64,000 nt of DNA, taken from assembly GCF_000975155.1 (NCBI RefSeq), contig NZ_BBRG01000001.1, forward strand, positions 62,001 to 126,000, written 5' to 3'. Shown piece by piece: positions 34,409 to 44,498 of the stretch. Under the pieces are notes generated by a model. The model made no database searches. It worked only from the letters and a program-made list of their open reading frames with translations, and was not told the DNA's origin. This DNA comes from Demequina globuliformis (GTDB lineage: Bacteria > Actinomycetota > Actinomycetes > Actinomycetales > Demequinaceae). The position numbers and the translations under genes are program-made. The first letter of the stretch is position 1; each line of letters starts with the position of its first letter.

Positions 34409-35517
34409 AGCGCCTCCTCCACCAGGTCCGCCACACGCGCGGCACCGTCGATCATGGCGAACTCCGCGGCCGCCTCCTTCATGTCGTCGGCGTCCGGGCC
34501 ACCAAGCAGCATCCGTTCGGCCCCCAACTCCAAGACCACCGGCGACAACTTCGCATCGTCAATCATGGTGGCGGCGCCCGCCTCGACGGCGGGAACGGCG
34601 TTGAGCGCTTGTTCGCCATTGCCGTGCGGCAATGGCACGTACATCGCTGGCAAACGCATCGCGGTGACCTCGGCCACCATCCCCGCGCCCGCACGGCACA
34701 CCACGGCACCGGCCGCCGAATACACCGTCGCCATATCGTGGCTGTACTCGTCGACGCGGTACATGTCCCGGTGTGCAGCGGACAGATCGCCTTTGGCGCG
34801 CTCGGCTTCCTCCGATTTGCCGCGTCCCGTGATGTGCCACACGTGCACGCCGTGGTCCGTCAGGGTGGCAGCAGCCGCAGCAGTCGCTGCGTTGAGACTG
34901 GCGGCGCCTTGTGACCCTCCCGTCACAACGAGGACGGGGGCATCAGCTGGCCACCCGAGCGCCTCACGCGCTGCAGCGCGCACGTCTCCTGCCACAAGCG
35001 GATCGCTCAACGCATCTGCAAGTTCGCGGACATGGGGCATCAACGGCATGCCTGTCAGCACCCCGCCGCGAATGGGGGTGTCGGGCAAGGTGGTTCCCAC
35101 GTGCGTGGCCCAGCGCGCTCCCAGCTTGTTGGCGAGGCCGGGGCGCGCGTTCGCCTCGTGAATGATGATCGGAATCTTGCGCCGGCGCGCGGCAAGGTAG
35201 CCGGGCGTCGAGACAAAACCACCAAAGCCCACCACCGCCTGCGCTCCGGTGGCGTCGATGGCATCCTCCGCGGCGCGCACTGCGGCGCGCAGTCGGCCAG
35301 GTAACCGGAACAAATCCGCTGAAGGCCGACGCGGCATGGGTACCCGCGGCACTACGTGCATCTCGACGCCGGCCCTCGGCACGAGGTCAGCCTCGAGCCC
35401 CTCTGCGGTGCCGAGCGCGGCGACCCGGTGACCGCGTTCGCGCAGTTCAAGCGCCGTCGCAAGCATGGGATTGACATGGCCGGCTGAGCCTCCGCCGGCG
35501 AGCAGCACGCTAGCCAC
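34405..35517 (-). CDS. murG: Lipid II synthase (GlcNAc transferase) MurG
   Basis: 370 residues, GT-B fold. Gly-rich LLAGGGSAGHVNPM at the N-terminus, GFGGFVSTPGYLAA, VTGGSQGAASLN and PLPHGNGEQALNA are MurG signatures. It transfers GlcNAc from UDP-GlcNAc to lipid I on the inner membrane face. The GTG start lies inside the ftsW 3' end (8-base overlap), so translation is coupled. Confidence 0.97.
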   Translation of the reverse strand: MASVLLAGGGSAGHVNPMLATALELRERGHRVAALGTAEGLEADLVPRAGVEMHVVPRVPMPRRPSADLFRLPGRLRAAVRAAEDAIDATGAQAVVGFGGFVSTPGYLAARRRKIPIIIHEANARPGLANKLGARWATHVGTTLPDTPIRGGVLTGMPLMPHVRELADALSDPLVAGDVRAAAREALGWPADAPVLVVTGGSQGAASLNAATAAAAATLTDHGVHVWHITGRGKSEEAERAKGDLSAAHRDMYRVDEYSHDMATVYSAAGAVVCRAGAGMVAEVTAMRLPAMYVPLPHGNGEQALNAVPAVEAGAATMIDDAKLSPVVLELGAERMLLGGPDADDMKEAAAEFAMIDGAARVADLVEEAL

Positions 35518-36733
35518 GGCGGCCTCGAGACATGACGGCGACCGACCGGCGCAGCACGCTGGGTCGCGCCGCGAAGGCGGCCTCCGCCCCTGGCTCTCGG
35601 CGCGCGAACGCCATCAGGATGCCAATGGCAGCGAGCGACATGATCAAGGAGGATCCTCCGGCGGAAATCAAGGGCAGGGGCACGCCGGTGACCGGCAGCA
35701 GACCAATGACCACGGCGATGTTGACAAGGGCCTGGCCGACCAACCAGGCGCCCAGTGCGGCTGAGGTGATCTGAACAAACGGATCGGTGTGGCGCTGGAC
35801 CAAACGGTTCACGGCCACTGCGAGCATGCCAAACGCGATCAACACCAACAAGGTGCCGAGGAGCCCAAATTCTTCGCCAATGATCGCGAAGGCAAAGTCG
35901 GAATCCGCGACGGGAAGGTACCCGCCCCACTTCTCGCGACTCATGCCTGGACCCAGGCCCCATAGTCCACCAGATGCCAGCGCCCACAGGCCGTGGATCG
36001 ACTGCATGCCCACGCCTTGCGGGTCGGCCATGTCGGGGTTGAGCCACGCGTCAATGCGCGCCGACCGCGACTCGCCCACGGTTAACGACGCGGCGATCAG
36101 CGCCGCTGCGCCCAGCGCACCGATGCCAAAGTAGCGCTTGGGCGCGCCCGCGACCCAGAACGCGGCCGCCACCATCATCACGATGACGAGGGTGGTGCCG
36201 AGGTCCTGACCTAGCATCACCAGGCCAATCACGCCGAGCGACATCAGGCCGCCAGGCATCAGAATGCCTTTGAGTGTCGTGAGCTCTTTACGGAACTTCG
36301 CGAGCACCACGCCCAGGTAGAGAGCAATGCCCACCTTGGCCATCTCGGACGGCTGAAAACTCATGGGGCCCAGGCGGATCCAGTTGCGGTTACCGCCCAC
36401 CGACTCACCCAGGAAGACGACGGCCACCAGCAGCGCCATCGAGGCGTACAGGATCCACGGTGCCGCACGTTTCCAGAACGCCAGGGGCATGCGGGAGCCG
36501 ACGACGAGCGCGCTCAGGCCGAGCACAAGGGCGATGGCTTGGGTAACGAACAACGAGTAAGGCGAATTGTCGCCGTCGATGCGCAAAGCGGTCACCGAAC
36601 TCGCGGACAGCACCACGGCAAGGCCCACCAGAACCAGGATCGTGGTGGCGGCGACGATGAGGTAGTAGGTCGCGACAGGTGAACCGGCGGGGTCGGCGGC
36701 TGAGGGGCGGCGTCGAGATGCCGTGGCCGTCAT
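35510..36733 (-). CDS. ftsW: Septal peptidoglycan polymerase FtsW
   Basis: 407 residues, ten membrane helices, SEDS family. Conserved: GGNRNWIRLGPMSFQPSEMAKVG, GQDLGTTLVIVMM, GPGMSREKWGGYLPVADSDFAFAIIGEE (the Asp-containing loop) and GVPLPLISAGGSSL. Glycosyltransferase working with the FtsI transpeptidase. The C-terminal tail is Ala/Arg-rich and cytoplasmic. ATG 36733 is ten bases after the murD stop. Confidence 0.97.
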   Translation of the reverse strand: MTATASRRRPSAADPAGSPVATYYLIVAATTILVLVGLAVVLSASSVTALRIDGDNSPYSLFVTQAIALVLGLSALVVGSRMPLAFWKRAAPWILYASMALLVAVVFLGESVGGNRNWIRLGPMSFQPSEMAKVGIALYLGVVLAKFRKELTTLKGILMPGGLMSLGVIGLVMLGQDLGTTLVIVMMVAAAFWVAGAPKRYFGIGALGAAALIAASLTVGESRSARIDAWLNPDMADPQGVGMQSIHGLWALASGGLWGLGPGMSREKWGGYLPVADSDFAFAIIGEEFGLLGTLLVLIAFGMLAVAVNRLVQRHTDPFVQITSAALGAWLVGQALVNIAVVIGLLPVTGVPLPLISAGGSSLIMSLAAIGILMAFARREPGAEAAFAARPSVLRRSVAVMSRGRRG

Positions 36734-36742
36734 AGACGCCTC

Positions 36743-38128
36743 CTAGTCGTTCAATGCCCCCACCGCTTCCGCGAAGGCGTCTCCTCGGTCCGCGTAACTA
36801 CGGAACTGATCAAAGGACGCGCAGGCCGGTGACAACAGCACGGTGTCCCCGGGCCTGGCGGCCGCTCGGGCCGCTTGCACAGCCCTGACCATCACAGTCT
36901 CCCCCGGCTCGATGCGAGTCACGGGGATATCCGGCGCGTGTCCCGCCAGCGCGCTAGCCAGTGGCTCGGGATCCTCGCCAATGAGCACGACCGCACGGAC
37001 GCGGCCCCTCACCTGGGCAACGAGGTCGTCGAACTCCTGACCCTTCGCCTGCCCGCCGGCGATCCACACCACCGACTGGGGGCCTTGACTACCAAACGCC
37101 GCAATCGCTGCGTGGGCGTTCGTCGCCTTAGAGTCATCCACCCACGTGACGCCGTCGAGTGTGCCGACCAGCGCCGTGCGGTGCGCATCGAGCGCGAAGC
37201 CGCGCAAGCCGTCGCGCACCGCCTCGGGACGCACGCCGAGGGCACGCGCGAGTGCCGCGGCACACAGTGCATTGAAGACGAGGTACGGCGGCACTGCCCC
37301 ACCCACCAGGTGGCGCAGGTCGTCGACCTCGCCCAATTCGATCGCGCTGCTACGCCGGTCGTCGTGAAACGCGCGGTCAGCGAGGACACCCTCAACAACG
37401 CCCAGTTCCGACCGACCTGGGGCACCCAGAGTGACTCCGACCGCTCGGCACCCGTCCACGACATCGGCCCCTTCGACCATAGCCTCCGTGACCGGATCCT
37501 GAGCGCCGTAGACGCACGCCACCTGCACGCGCTCGTACACGCGCGCTTTGTCCGCGCGGTACGCCTCCACGGACCCGTGCCAATCAAGGTGGTCCTCGTC
37601 GACATTCAGGCACACGGCCGCGTGCGGAGACAGTGTCGTCGTGAAGTGAAGTTGCAAGCTCGCGATCTCCACCGCCACGGCGTCGCGCTGCTCACGTGCT
37701 GCCGCGATGACGGGCACGCCCATGTTCCCGCAGACCGCCACGTCGACGCCGCCGGCCGCAAGGATGGCGCCCGTCATCTGCGTGGCCGTGGTCTTGCCGT
37801 TGGTGCCGGTGATCAATACCCACGGAATCCCTGGCACGCGCACGCGCCACGCGAACTCCATCTCCGAGACGACCTCGACGCCCGCATCTTGGGCGGCACG
37901 TACCCAGGGATGGTGCGGAGCGAAACCGGGTGAGGACATGCACAGGTCGAACGAAGCGACGTCGACCGACGCGAGATCGGCATAGTCGGCCTGTGCGGCG
38001 TGCGGGTCGACACTCACGGCGTGGGCCCCGAGTTCTTGACACGCCTCGAGCGCCGAGCGCCCAGCGACGCCAAGGCCAAGGATCAGGACCCGCTTGCCCG
38101 CGATGTCCGTCAACGGCTGACCTGTCAT
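36743..38128 (-). CDS. murD: UDP-MurNAc-L-Ala D-glutamate ligase
   Basis: 461 residues. KRVLILGLGVAGRSALEA at the N-terminus, ATP loop ITGTNGKTTATQM, LNVDEDHLDWHGS and DDSKATNAHA, all MurD signatures. Adds D-Glu to the stem peptide. ATG 38128 overlaps the mraY stop by ATGA. The longer upstream frame lies inside mraY and is rejected. Confidence 0.97.
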   Translation of the reverse strand: MTGQPLTDIAGKRVLILGLGVAGRSALEACQELGAHAVSVDPHAAQADYADLASVDVASFDLCMSSPGFAPHHPWVRAAQDAGVEVVSEMEFAWRVRVPGIPWVLITGTNGKTTATQMTGAILAAGGVDVAVCGNMGVPVIAAAREQRDAVAVEIASLQLHFTTTLSPHAAVCLNVDEDHLDWHGSVEAYRADKARVYERVQVACVYGAQDPVTEAMVEGADVVDGCRAVGVTLGAPGRSELGVVEGVLADRAFHDDRRSSAIELGEVDDLRHLVGGAVPPYLVFNALCAAALARALGVRPEAVRDGLRGFALDAHRTALVGTLDGVTWVDDSKATNAHAAIAAFGSQGPQSVVWIAGGQAKGQEFDDLVAQVRGRVRAVVLIGEDPEPLASALAGHAPDIPVTRIEPGETVMVRAVQAARAAARPGDTVLLSPACASFDQFRSYADRGDAFAEAVGALND

Positions 38129-39222
38129 TGACCCGCGGGTAGCGTCGCTACCCATTCCGCATAGAAGAGTGCGCCACCCACCGCTGCACAGAGCGCAGCG
38201 ATGATCCAGAATCTGATGACAATCGTCACCTCTCCCCAACCCATGAGCTCAAAGTGATGATGCAGGGGTGCCATCTTGAAGACGCGTTTACCGCCCGAGA
38301 TCTTGAACCAGCCAATCTGGATCACCGAGGAGGCCACGATGATCACGAAGAGGCCGCCGATGATCACACCGAGCAGCTCAGTGCGCGACATGATCGTGAT
38401 GCCGGCAATCGCACCACCCAGCGCGAGCGAGCCCGTGTCTCCCATGAAGATCTTCGCGGGGCTGGCGTTCCACCACAGGAACCCAAAGCACGCGCCCGCG
38501 ATGGCCGCTCCCAGGATCGCGAGGTCACGCGGATCTCGCACTTCGTAACACTGGGACGACGCTGACGTAAAGCCACACCATTGGTTGTACTGCCAGATCG
38601 TGATGAGCGTGTAGGCGCCAAAGAAGATGAGGGCGGCTCCGGTGGCGAGGCCATCGAGGCCGTCCGTGAGGTTAACCGCGTTTGACCAGGCCGTAATCAG
38701 AAAGTTCGACCAGATGATGAACAGGATCAGGCCAACGGCGGGCCCCCAATACGCAAGGTCGATGACCGTGTCGCGCAGGAACGAGATCGCCGTTGAGGCG
38801 GGAGCGTCGCCGTGCTCGTTGGGGAACTGAAGCGCCAGCACACCGAAGGAGATACCCACGACCGCCTGACCCAGAATCTTCCACCGGGCACGCAAACCGA
38901 GCGACCGTTCCTGACGGATCTTGATGTAGTCGTCGAGGAAGCCGACGAACCCCAGGCCAACGATCAGGAACACGACGAGCATCGACGACGCGTACGGCGT
39001 GCGCCCCGTGAGGAAGTTGCCTCCCAGCCAGCCCGCAAGCAAGGCCAAGATGATGACGACGCCACCCATCGTCGGCGTTCCGCGCTTCACAAGGTGCGAG
39101 GCGGGGCCGTCATGACGAATGAACTGCCCGTACTGATGCCGGGTCAGGTAGCGGATGAACAGAGGTGTTCCCAGCAAGGCGATCACCAAAGAGATGCCGC
39201 CCGAGAAAATCACCGCTCTCAT
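38125..39222 (-). CDS. mraY: Phospho-MurNAc-pentapeptide transferase
   Basis: 365 residues, ten membrane helices. KRGTPTMGGV, VGFLDDYIKI (Mg-binding Asp pair), NAVNLTDGLDGLA and MAPLHHHFELMGW are diagnostic. It makes lipid I from UDP-MurNAc-pentapeptide and undecaprenyl phosphate. Start overlaps the murF stop by four bases (ATGA). Confidence 0.98.
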   Translation of the reverse strand: MRAVIFSGGISLVIALLGTPLFIRYLTRHQYGQFIRHDGPASHLVKRGTPTMGGVVIILALLAGWLGGNFLTGRTPYASSMLVVFLIVGLGFVGFLDDYIKIRQERSLGLRARWKILGQAVVGISFGVLALQFPNEHGDAPASTAISFLRDTVIDLAYWGPAVGLILFIIWSNFLITAWSNAVNLTDGLDGLATGAALIFFGAYTLITIWQYNQWCGFTSASSQCYEVRDPRDLAILGAAIAGACFGFLWWNASPAKIFMGDTGSLALGGAIAGITIMSRTELLGVIIGGLFVIIVASSVIQIGWFKISGGKRVFKMAPLHHHFELMGWGEVTIVIRFWIIAALCAAVGGALFYAEWVATLPAGQ

Positions 39223-40613
39223 GCAGTTGCTCCCACCAAGTCGTCAGCCAAGCGCCACAGCCCGGTGCCGTGGGAGCCCTTGATCAAGACGGTGTCGCCG
39301 CCGATCACGCGCTCCTCGAGGAACTCGCGGGCCTCGTCAATGGTAGCGACGAACGCGGCCTCGTCTCCCCACGACCCCTCTCTGACGGCGGAGACGTACG
39401 CGGCACGCGCACCCGCGCCCACCACGAGGAGGTGATCGATGCGCAGGCGCACCGCGTCGAGCCCCACTTCCTCATGGGCGGCGAGCGAGGCCTCCCCCAT
39501 CTCCAACATCTCGCCCACGACGGCGAATGACCGACCCGCATCTGCGACGTCTTTGAGGGCACGCAGCGCGGCCCGCATCGACTCGGGGGATGCGTTGTAA
39601 CTGTCGTCAAGGATCCGTACGCCGTCTGGCCGGATGGTCAGCGCCATACGGTGTGGGCTCAGCGGTCGCGCGTGGCCGACCAACTCTGCCGCGTCCACGA
39701 GCGTGCGCCCGGCTTCAAGCGCGACGCAGATCGCAGCCAGCGCGTTGGTGACGTGGTGTTCGCCCACGAGCGACATCGACACGGGCGCCACCGCTCCGCC
39801 TGCGACGGCCGCGTCGAACGTGGGCCGTCCGGCCTGGGCCGCCACTCGGGAAGCGGTGACGGTACGACCGGTGCCGCCGACGCCGAAGGTCACCAAGCGT
39901 CGGTCATCTGCGGCGAGGACGGGCCTGGTCGCCATCGCGGACACGCGTGGGTCGTCGTCGTTCAGGATCGCGACGCCGCCAGGCACCAACCCGTCGAGCA
40001 GACTTGCCTTTTCCTCGGCCAACGCCTCGGGTGATCCGTAGCCCCCCAAATGAGCCGTGCCGACAGTCAGCACCACCGCGACGTCTAGGGGCGCAATCGT
40101 GGTCAGGTATGCCAGGTCTCCCGGAGCGGACGCACCCATCTCCAGTACCAGGAACTCGGTCTGGGGCTCCGCACGCAAGACCGTCAGCGGTAGCCCAATC
40201 TCATTGTTGAAGCTGCCCTGCGGGGCAATCGCCTCTGGCAACACCTGCGCGAGCAGGTCCTTGGTGGTGGTCTTGCCGTTGGAACCCGTGATACCAATCA
40301 CGCGGATGTCACCCTCAGTGCGCAGCAACGCGAGGTACGCCCGCGCCAGCGCGCCGAGCGCGGCCACTACGTCATCGACCAGCACGTGCGGACCCGCAAC
40401 CGGCTGGGACACCAAAGCAAGGGTCGCACCCAACTCGAATGCGCGCGGCGCATACTCGTGCCCGTCCACGCGCTCCCCCACGAACGCCACGTACAGCGCC
40501 CCAGGGGTCACGAGGCGTGAGTCCTTCTCGACACTCGTCACGGTCGTGTCAACGTCGGCAATGAGCTCTCCGCCAACAGCGTTGGCGATCCATTGCGCGG
40601 TCAGCGCCCTCAT
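39219..40613 (-). CDS. murF: UDP-MurNAc-tripeptide D-Ala-D-Ala ligase
   Basis: 464 residues. ATP loop GITGSNGKTTTKDLL, NEIGLPLTVL, NDDDPRV and LDDSYNASPESMRAAL identify MurF. Adds D-Ala-D-Ala to complete the pentapeptide. ATG start overlaps the murE stop (ATGA). Confidence 0.97.
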   Translation of the reverse strand: MRALTAQWIANAVGGELIADVDTTVTSVEKDSRLVTPGALYVAFVGERVDGHEYAPRAFELGATLALVSQPVAGPHVLVDDVVAALGALARAYLALLRTEGDIRVIGITGSNGKTTTKDLLAQVLPEAIAPQGSFNNEIGLPLTVLRAEPQTEFLVLEMGASAPGDLAYLTTIAPLDVAVVLTVGTAHLGGYGSPEALAEEKASLLDGLVPGGVAILNDDDPRVSAMATRPVLAADDRRLVTFGVGGTGRTVTASRVAAQAGRPTFDAAVAGGAVAPVSMSLVGEHHVTNALAAICVALEAGRTLVDAAELVGHARPLSPHRMALTIRPDGVRILDDSYNASPESMRAALRALKDVADAGRSFAVVGEMLEMGEASLAAHEEVGLDAVRLRIDHLLVVGAGARAAYVSAVREGSWGDEAAFVATIDEAREFLEERVIGGDTVLIKGSHGTGLWRLADDLVGATA

Positions 40614-42181
40614 GCCTGGTCCTCTCGTTCGGCCACCATACGTGCGTGTGCCTGCAGGTACGCGTCGCGGTCGTTGTACCGGTGAAACACGCCGGCGATT
40701 TCTTGGGTGGGCTCGTGGCCCTTGCCCGTCACGATGACCGTGTCATCTGGCCGCGCCAGCCGCAAAGCCGTCTCCACCGCGAGCACGCGGGGCTCGACCT
40801 CGTGCACGTCGGCCAGTCCCGGCCGCTCCTTCTCGATCCCGGCGCGAATCGCGGCACGCACTGCGGCGGGATCTTCCGAACGGGGGTTCTCGTCTGTCAG
40901 CACAATGACGTCAGCCAGTCGCGCCGCGATCTCGCCCATCACCGGCCGCTTGCCTTGGTCGCGGTCGCCATCCGAGCCGAAGATCAGGATGAGGCGGCCA
41001 GGCGTGATGGGCCGCACGCCTTCGAGCGCAAGCGTGAGCGCATCAGGAGTGTGCGCGTAGTCAACGATCGCGAGGGGGTCCACGTCGGAACGCTCGATGA
41101 CGCGCTCCATGCGACCGGGGACGCCGTGGGCGGTCGCCACGCCTTCGATCGCCTCGACGATGGGCACGCCCGCGGCCACGGCCGCGGCGATGGCTACCAT
41201 CGAGTTTGAGACGTTCACGAGGCCAGGAAGTGGCGAGAATGCCTGATGTTCGGAGCCTTCCGGATCGGTGAACACAAAACGCGAACCGACGCCATCGAGC
41301 CCGATGTCTGCCTGCACTACCGTCCAGTCCGCTGGATGTGGATCATCAACGTGGGTCGACACGGTCTGCGCTGGGATCTCGACGCGCGCCGCCAATGTGC
41401 GACCCCATTCGTCGTCAACATTGATGATGCCTATGTGTGCGCGCCCCGGAGCGAACAGTTTCGCCTTCGCGTCGAGGTAGTTCTCCATGGTGCCGTGGAA
41501 GTCGAGGTGGTCCCACTGCAAGTTCGTGAAGACAGCGACGGCAAACTCGACGCCCGCGATGCGCTCGAGCGTGGCGGCGTGTGAACTGACCTCGGTGACC
41601 GCAGCGGTGACGCCGTCCTCACGCATGCGTGCCAGCAGCCCGTGCAGGACTGGAGACTCGACCGTGGTGCGCGGCGACTCCATGGCCTCGTCGCCAATGC
41701 GCAGCTCGACAGTGCCCATGATTCCCGTGTGCTCATGCACGCGCGCCAGCGCGTTCTCGATGAGGTAACTCGTGGTGGTTTTGCCGTTGGTGCCCGTCAC
41801 CCCGACAAAGGTCAGGTCGCGACTGGGGTCCCCGTAGATCTGTGCAGCCGCCTCGCCCATGGCTGCACGAGCATCGGCCACCACCAGCACGGGTCCTTCG
41901 ACGCCGGCGTCGCGCAACAGCGCCTCGCCCTCCGCGTCCGTGAGGAAGGCCGATGCGCCGCTTGCGGCGGCATCGGCCCCAAAGCGCGCGCCGTGAACCG
42001 TGAACCCAGGAAAGGCGCCAAACAGGTCGCCCGGTCGCACGTCGCGCGAGTCAACGCTCGCGCCCGTCAACACAACGTCATCGCTTCCGGCGGGCGCGTG
42101 CGCCCCGCAACGTTCAGCAACCGCGGCGAGCGTGGTGGGCACCGCACGCGCAGGTCGCAGCACCATGTCTGCCACTGTCAC
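40610..42181 (-). CDS. murE: UDP-MurNAc-dipeptide : diamino acid ligase
   Basis: 523 residues. GVTGTNGKTTTSYLIENAL (ATP loop), TNLQWDHLDFHGTMENYLDAK and VDYAHTPDAL are MurE signatures. The residue-selecting motif reads TDENPRSEDP. meso-DAP enzymes usually have DNPR here and this has ENPR, so whether residue 3 is mDAP, Orn or Lys cannot be settled by eye. The GTG start (42181) overlaps the ftsI stop by GTGA; a GTG two codons and an ATG five codons later are alternatives. Confidence 0.95.
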   Translation of the reverse strand: MTVADMVLRPARAVPTTLAAVAERCGAHAPAGSDDVVLTGASVDSRDVRPGDLFGAFPGFTVHGARFGADAAASGASAFLTDAEGEALLRDAGVEGPVLVVADARAAMGEAAAQIYGDPSRDLTFVGVTGTNGKTTTSYLIENALARVHEHTGIMGTVELRIGDEAMESPRTTVESPVLHGLLARMREDGVTAAVTEVSSHAATLERIAGVEFAVAVFTNLQWDHLDFHGTMENYLDAKAKLFAPGRAHIGIINVDDEWGRTLAARVEIPAQTVSTHVDDPHPADWTVVQADIGLDGVGSRFVFTDPEGSEHQAFSPLPGLVNVSNSMVAIAAAVAAGVPIVEAIEGVATAHGVPGRMERVIERSDVDPLAIVDYAHTPDALTLALEGVRPITPGRLILIFGSDGDRDQGKRPVMGEIAARLADVIVLTDENPRSEDPAAVRAAIRAGIEKERPGLADVHEVEPRVLAVETALRLARPDDTVIVTGKGHEPTQEIAGVFHRYNDRDAYLQAHARMVAEREDQA

Positions 42182-44085
42182 TCCCAGGTGGTCGGGTACA
42201 TCTCCTCGGCAGGTCCGGACGGGGGAACCCGCAAGGACTGCAAGGCAAAGGTTGCCACGTCGGAGAACACGGGTGCGGCTACCTCGCCGCCCCAGATCGA
42301 ACTTGCGGGGTCAAACACGATGACCGACACCACAATCTCGGGGTCGTCAGCCGGAGCCACGCCCACGAACGACGCCACGGTTGAATCGAGCTTGCCCGAC
42401 GGCCCAACGGCCTCCGCGGTGCCAGTCTTGCCGGCGACGCGGTACCCGTCGATCTTGGCCAGGCTTCCCGTTCCGGATTCGGTCACATCTTCAAGCATCA
42501 ACATGACCTGCGCCGCCGTCTCCTCCGAGACCACACGCTCGGGCTCGACCGTCTCGGCCTCGGTGAAGACCCCATCCTGGTCAGTGAAACCCTTGACGAG
42601 CGACGGCTGCACGCGCACGCCTCCGTTGGCCAGAGTCTGGTACACCTGCGACGTTTGCAAGGCCGTGACGGCGACGCCCTGGCCGTACAGAACGGCGTAC
42701 TCGGTGCGGCCGTCCCAGTCTTCCCAATCGCGCAAGATGCCAGGTGACTCGGTGGGCATGCCCACACCAGTACGCGTGCCAAAGCCGAACTTCTCGAGGT
42801 ACTCGTAGCGCTGCGCCTCCGACAGTTGCTCGCCAATCTGCACCGTCCCCGTGTTGGAGGACGACACCATGATCCCCGAGGTCGTGAGCTTTTGGGTCTC
42901 GTGCTCGTGCGAATCCTTGAAGGTCTGTCCGTTCTCGGTGGTGTACTCGTAGGGAACGGAGAATCGGCTCGTGGGCGTCACGAGGCCTTCCTCAAGCGCA
43001 GCTGCCACCGTGATGGCCTTGCCGGTCGAGCCTGGCTCAAACACATCCTCAACGGAAGCCGCTCCGCGATCGGAGGCGTCGGAGGCACCAGGGTCGTTGG
43101 GGTCCACGGTCTTTGAATCCGCGAGTGCGAGGAACTCGCCGGTCTTCACAGTCTGGACGGTCACGATGCCCTGGCGGCCGCCCGTGGTCGCGAGCGCCTC
43201 GGCAAGGCGCTCCTGCGCGTAGTACTGGATGTCGCGGTCGATCGTCAGCACCACGTCCTGGCCCGGTGTAGCCGGGTCCTCATCGAGCACTCCCGTCGGG
43301 ATGACGGTGCCTTGCCCGCCACGCTCATAGGTCAGCGAGCCGGGCTGGCCGAGCAAGACGGATTCGTAGGACTTCTCGACGCCCGCCAGGCCCCAGTTCA
43401 CCCCGACTGCGTCTTCCTTGCCGCCCACGAAGCCCACGATGTTGCCCGCGACGTTGCCGTTGGGGTACTCGCGCTCCGACACCGGCTCGTAGTCGATGCC
43501 CGTAATGCGCTCTTCGCTGATGAGGTCCCACGTTTCCGGGGTGACGTACTTCGCGATGTACTGGAAAGTCTTGTCACCCACCAAGTCCGCGGCGAGTTCC
43601 GACTCGCTCACGTCGAGAATGGGTGCGAGGATTCGCGCGGCGTCGAGTGCGCCCTGCGCCACGACCTGACCGTTTTCCGTCCGCTTCCACTCGTCAGCGA
43701 GCTTCTGCTGGTTCACAAACACGTGATAGCGCTGCGCTGAGGTCGCCAAGACAGTGCCGTTGCGATCCACGATGTCAGCGCGCTGCGTCTCGATGGTGGT
43801 GGTCGCTAGCCGGTTCTGCAGCGCCTTAGCCGACAAGTCCTCGGCATTGACCACCTGGACCATGACCAGCCGCACCGCGAACACGGCGAGCACGATGAAC
43901 ACCACGAACAACACCGCGCGCTGGCGGTTGACGGGGTTGCCTATTCGCATGGCGGGGGCCGACGCCCTCGCCTGCTGTGGACGTCGTCCCTGAGGGCTGC
44001 GTACTCGAGCCGACTCCTGCGCGGCGGGACGACGGCGCTGGCTTGGGCGCGGCCCCGAGGCGCGCGGCGGCTGACGGTCCGTCAT
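42178..44085 (-). CDS. ftsI: Septal transpeptidase FtsI (PBP3)
   Basis: 635 residues. Arg/Pro-rich cytoplasmic tail, one membrane helix (AVLFVVFIVLAVFAVRLVMV), PBP dimerisation domain (RADIVDRNGTVLATS) and transpeptidase domain. Active-site motifs: STGK (about 353, in FEPGSTGKA), SSNTG and VAGKTGTAEA (about 549). Crosslinks septal peptidoglycan with FtsW. Start overlaps the ftsL stop (TGATG). Confidence 0.97.
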   Translation of the reverse strand: MTDRQPPRASGPRPSQRRRPAAQESARVRSPQGRRPQQARASAPAMRIGNPVNRQRAVLFVVFIVLAVFAVRLVMVQVVNAEDLSAKALQNRLATTTIETQRADIVDRNGTVLATSAQRYHVFVNQQKLADEWKRTENGQVVAQGALDAARILAPILDVSESELAADLVGDKTFQYIAKYVTPETWDLISEERITGIDYEPVSEREYPNGNVAGNIVGFVGGKEDAVGVNWGLAGVEKSYESVLLGQPGSLTYERGGQGTVIPTGVLDEDPATPGQDVVLTIDRDIQYYAQERLAEALATTGGRQGIVTVQTVKTGEFLALADSKTVDPNDPGASDASDRGAASVEDVFEPGSTGKAITVAAALEEGLVTPTSRFSVPYEYTTENGQTFKDSHEHETQKLTTSGIMVSSSNTGTVQIGEQLSEAQRYEYLEKFGFGTRTGVGMPTESPGILRDWEDWDGRTEYAVLYGQGVAVTALQTSQVYQTLANGGVRVQPSLVKGFTDQDGVFTEAETVEPERVVSEETAAQVMLMLEDVTESGTGSLAKIDGYRVAGKTGTAEAVGPSGKLDSTVASFVGVAPADDPEIVVSVIVFDPASSIWGGEVAAPVFSDVATFALQSLRVPPSGPAEEMYPTTWE

Positions 44086-44498
44086 CAGTCGCCCTGGTGC
44101 AGGACGGTGGAGTCCTCAATTGAGATGAAGCCACTGGCCGACGCAGGCACCATTCCGAGCTCCTCTGCCGCAGATGCAAGGTAGTTGGGCGCGGAGAACG
44201 ACTCCAGCTCGCTCACGAGCGCCGCCTGTTGCTGATGAAGCGAAGCAATCTCGATCTTAAGGTCGCGTCGCTCAAATGCGCCTTGAGTCATCTGCGTGTT
44301 GATCAACAGCACGGAGGCCAACGCTGCCAGCACGATCGCCACGCAAGCGATGGCTAACGGGGCAAGCGACCGCGCCTGCTCAGGCGCGGCGACGGCATGC
44401 AGGTGACGACGGGGTGCTGGCGCGCTTGAGGCACCACGGCTACGCGAAGGCTGACTCGCACTGACAGGGCGGGACTGTCGAAGGGGTGCGGCGCTCAT
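44085..44498 (-). CDS. ftsL: FtsL-type division protein
   Basis: 137 residues. Basic Pro/Ser-rich N-terminus, one membrane helix (about 47-68, APLAIACVAIVLAALASVLLI) and an external leucine-zipper-like coil (RRDLKIEIASLHQQQAALVSELE). It ends in an AAEELGMVPASASGFISIED motif typical of actinobacterial FtsL-like proteins between rsmH and ftsI. Partner of FtsQ and FtsB. Identification rests on topology and position, since FtsL sequences are poorly conserved. Confidence 0.88.
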   Translation of the reverse strand: MSAAPLRQSRPVSASQPSRSRGASSAPAPRRHLHAVAAPEQARSLAPLAIACVAIVLAALASVLLINTQMTQGAFERRDLKIEIASLHQQQAALVSELESFSAPNYLASAAEELGMVPASASGFISIEDSTVLHQGD

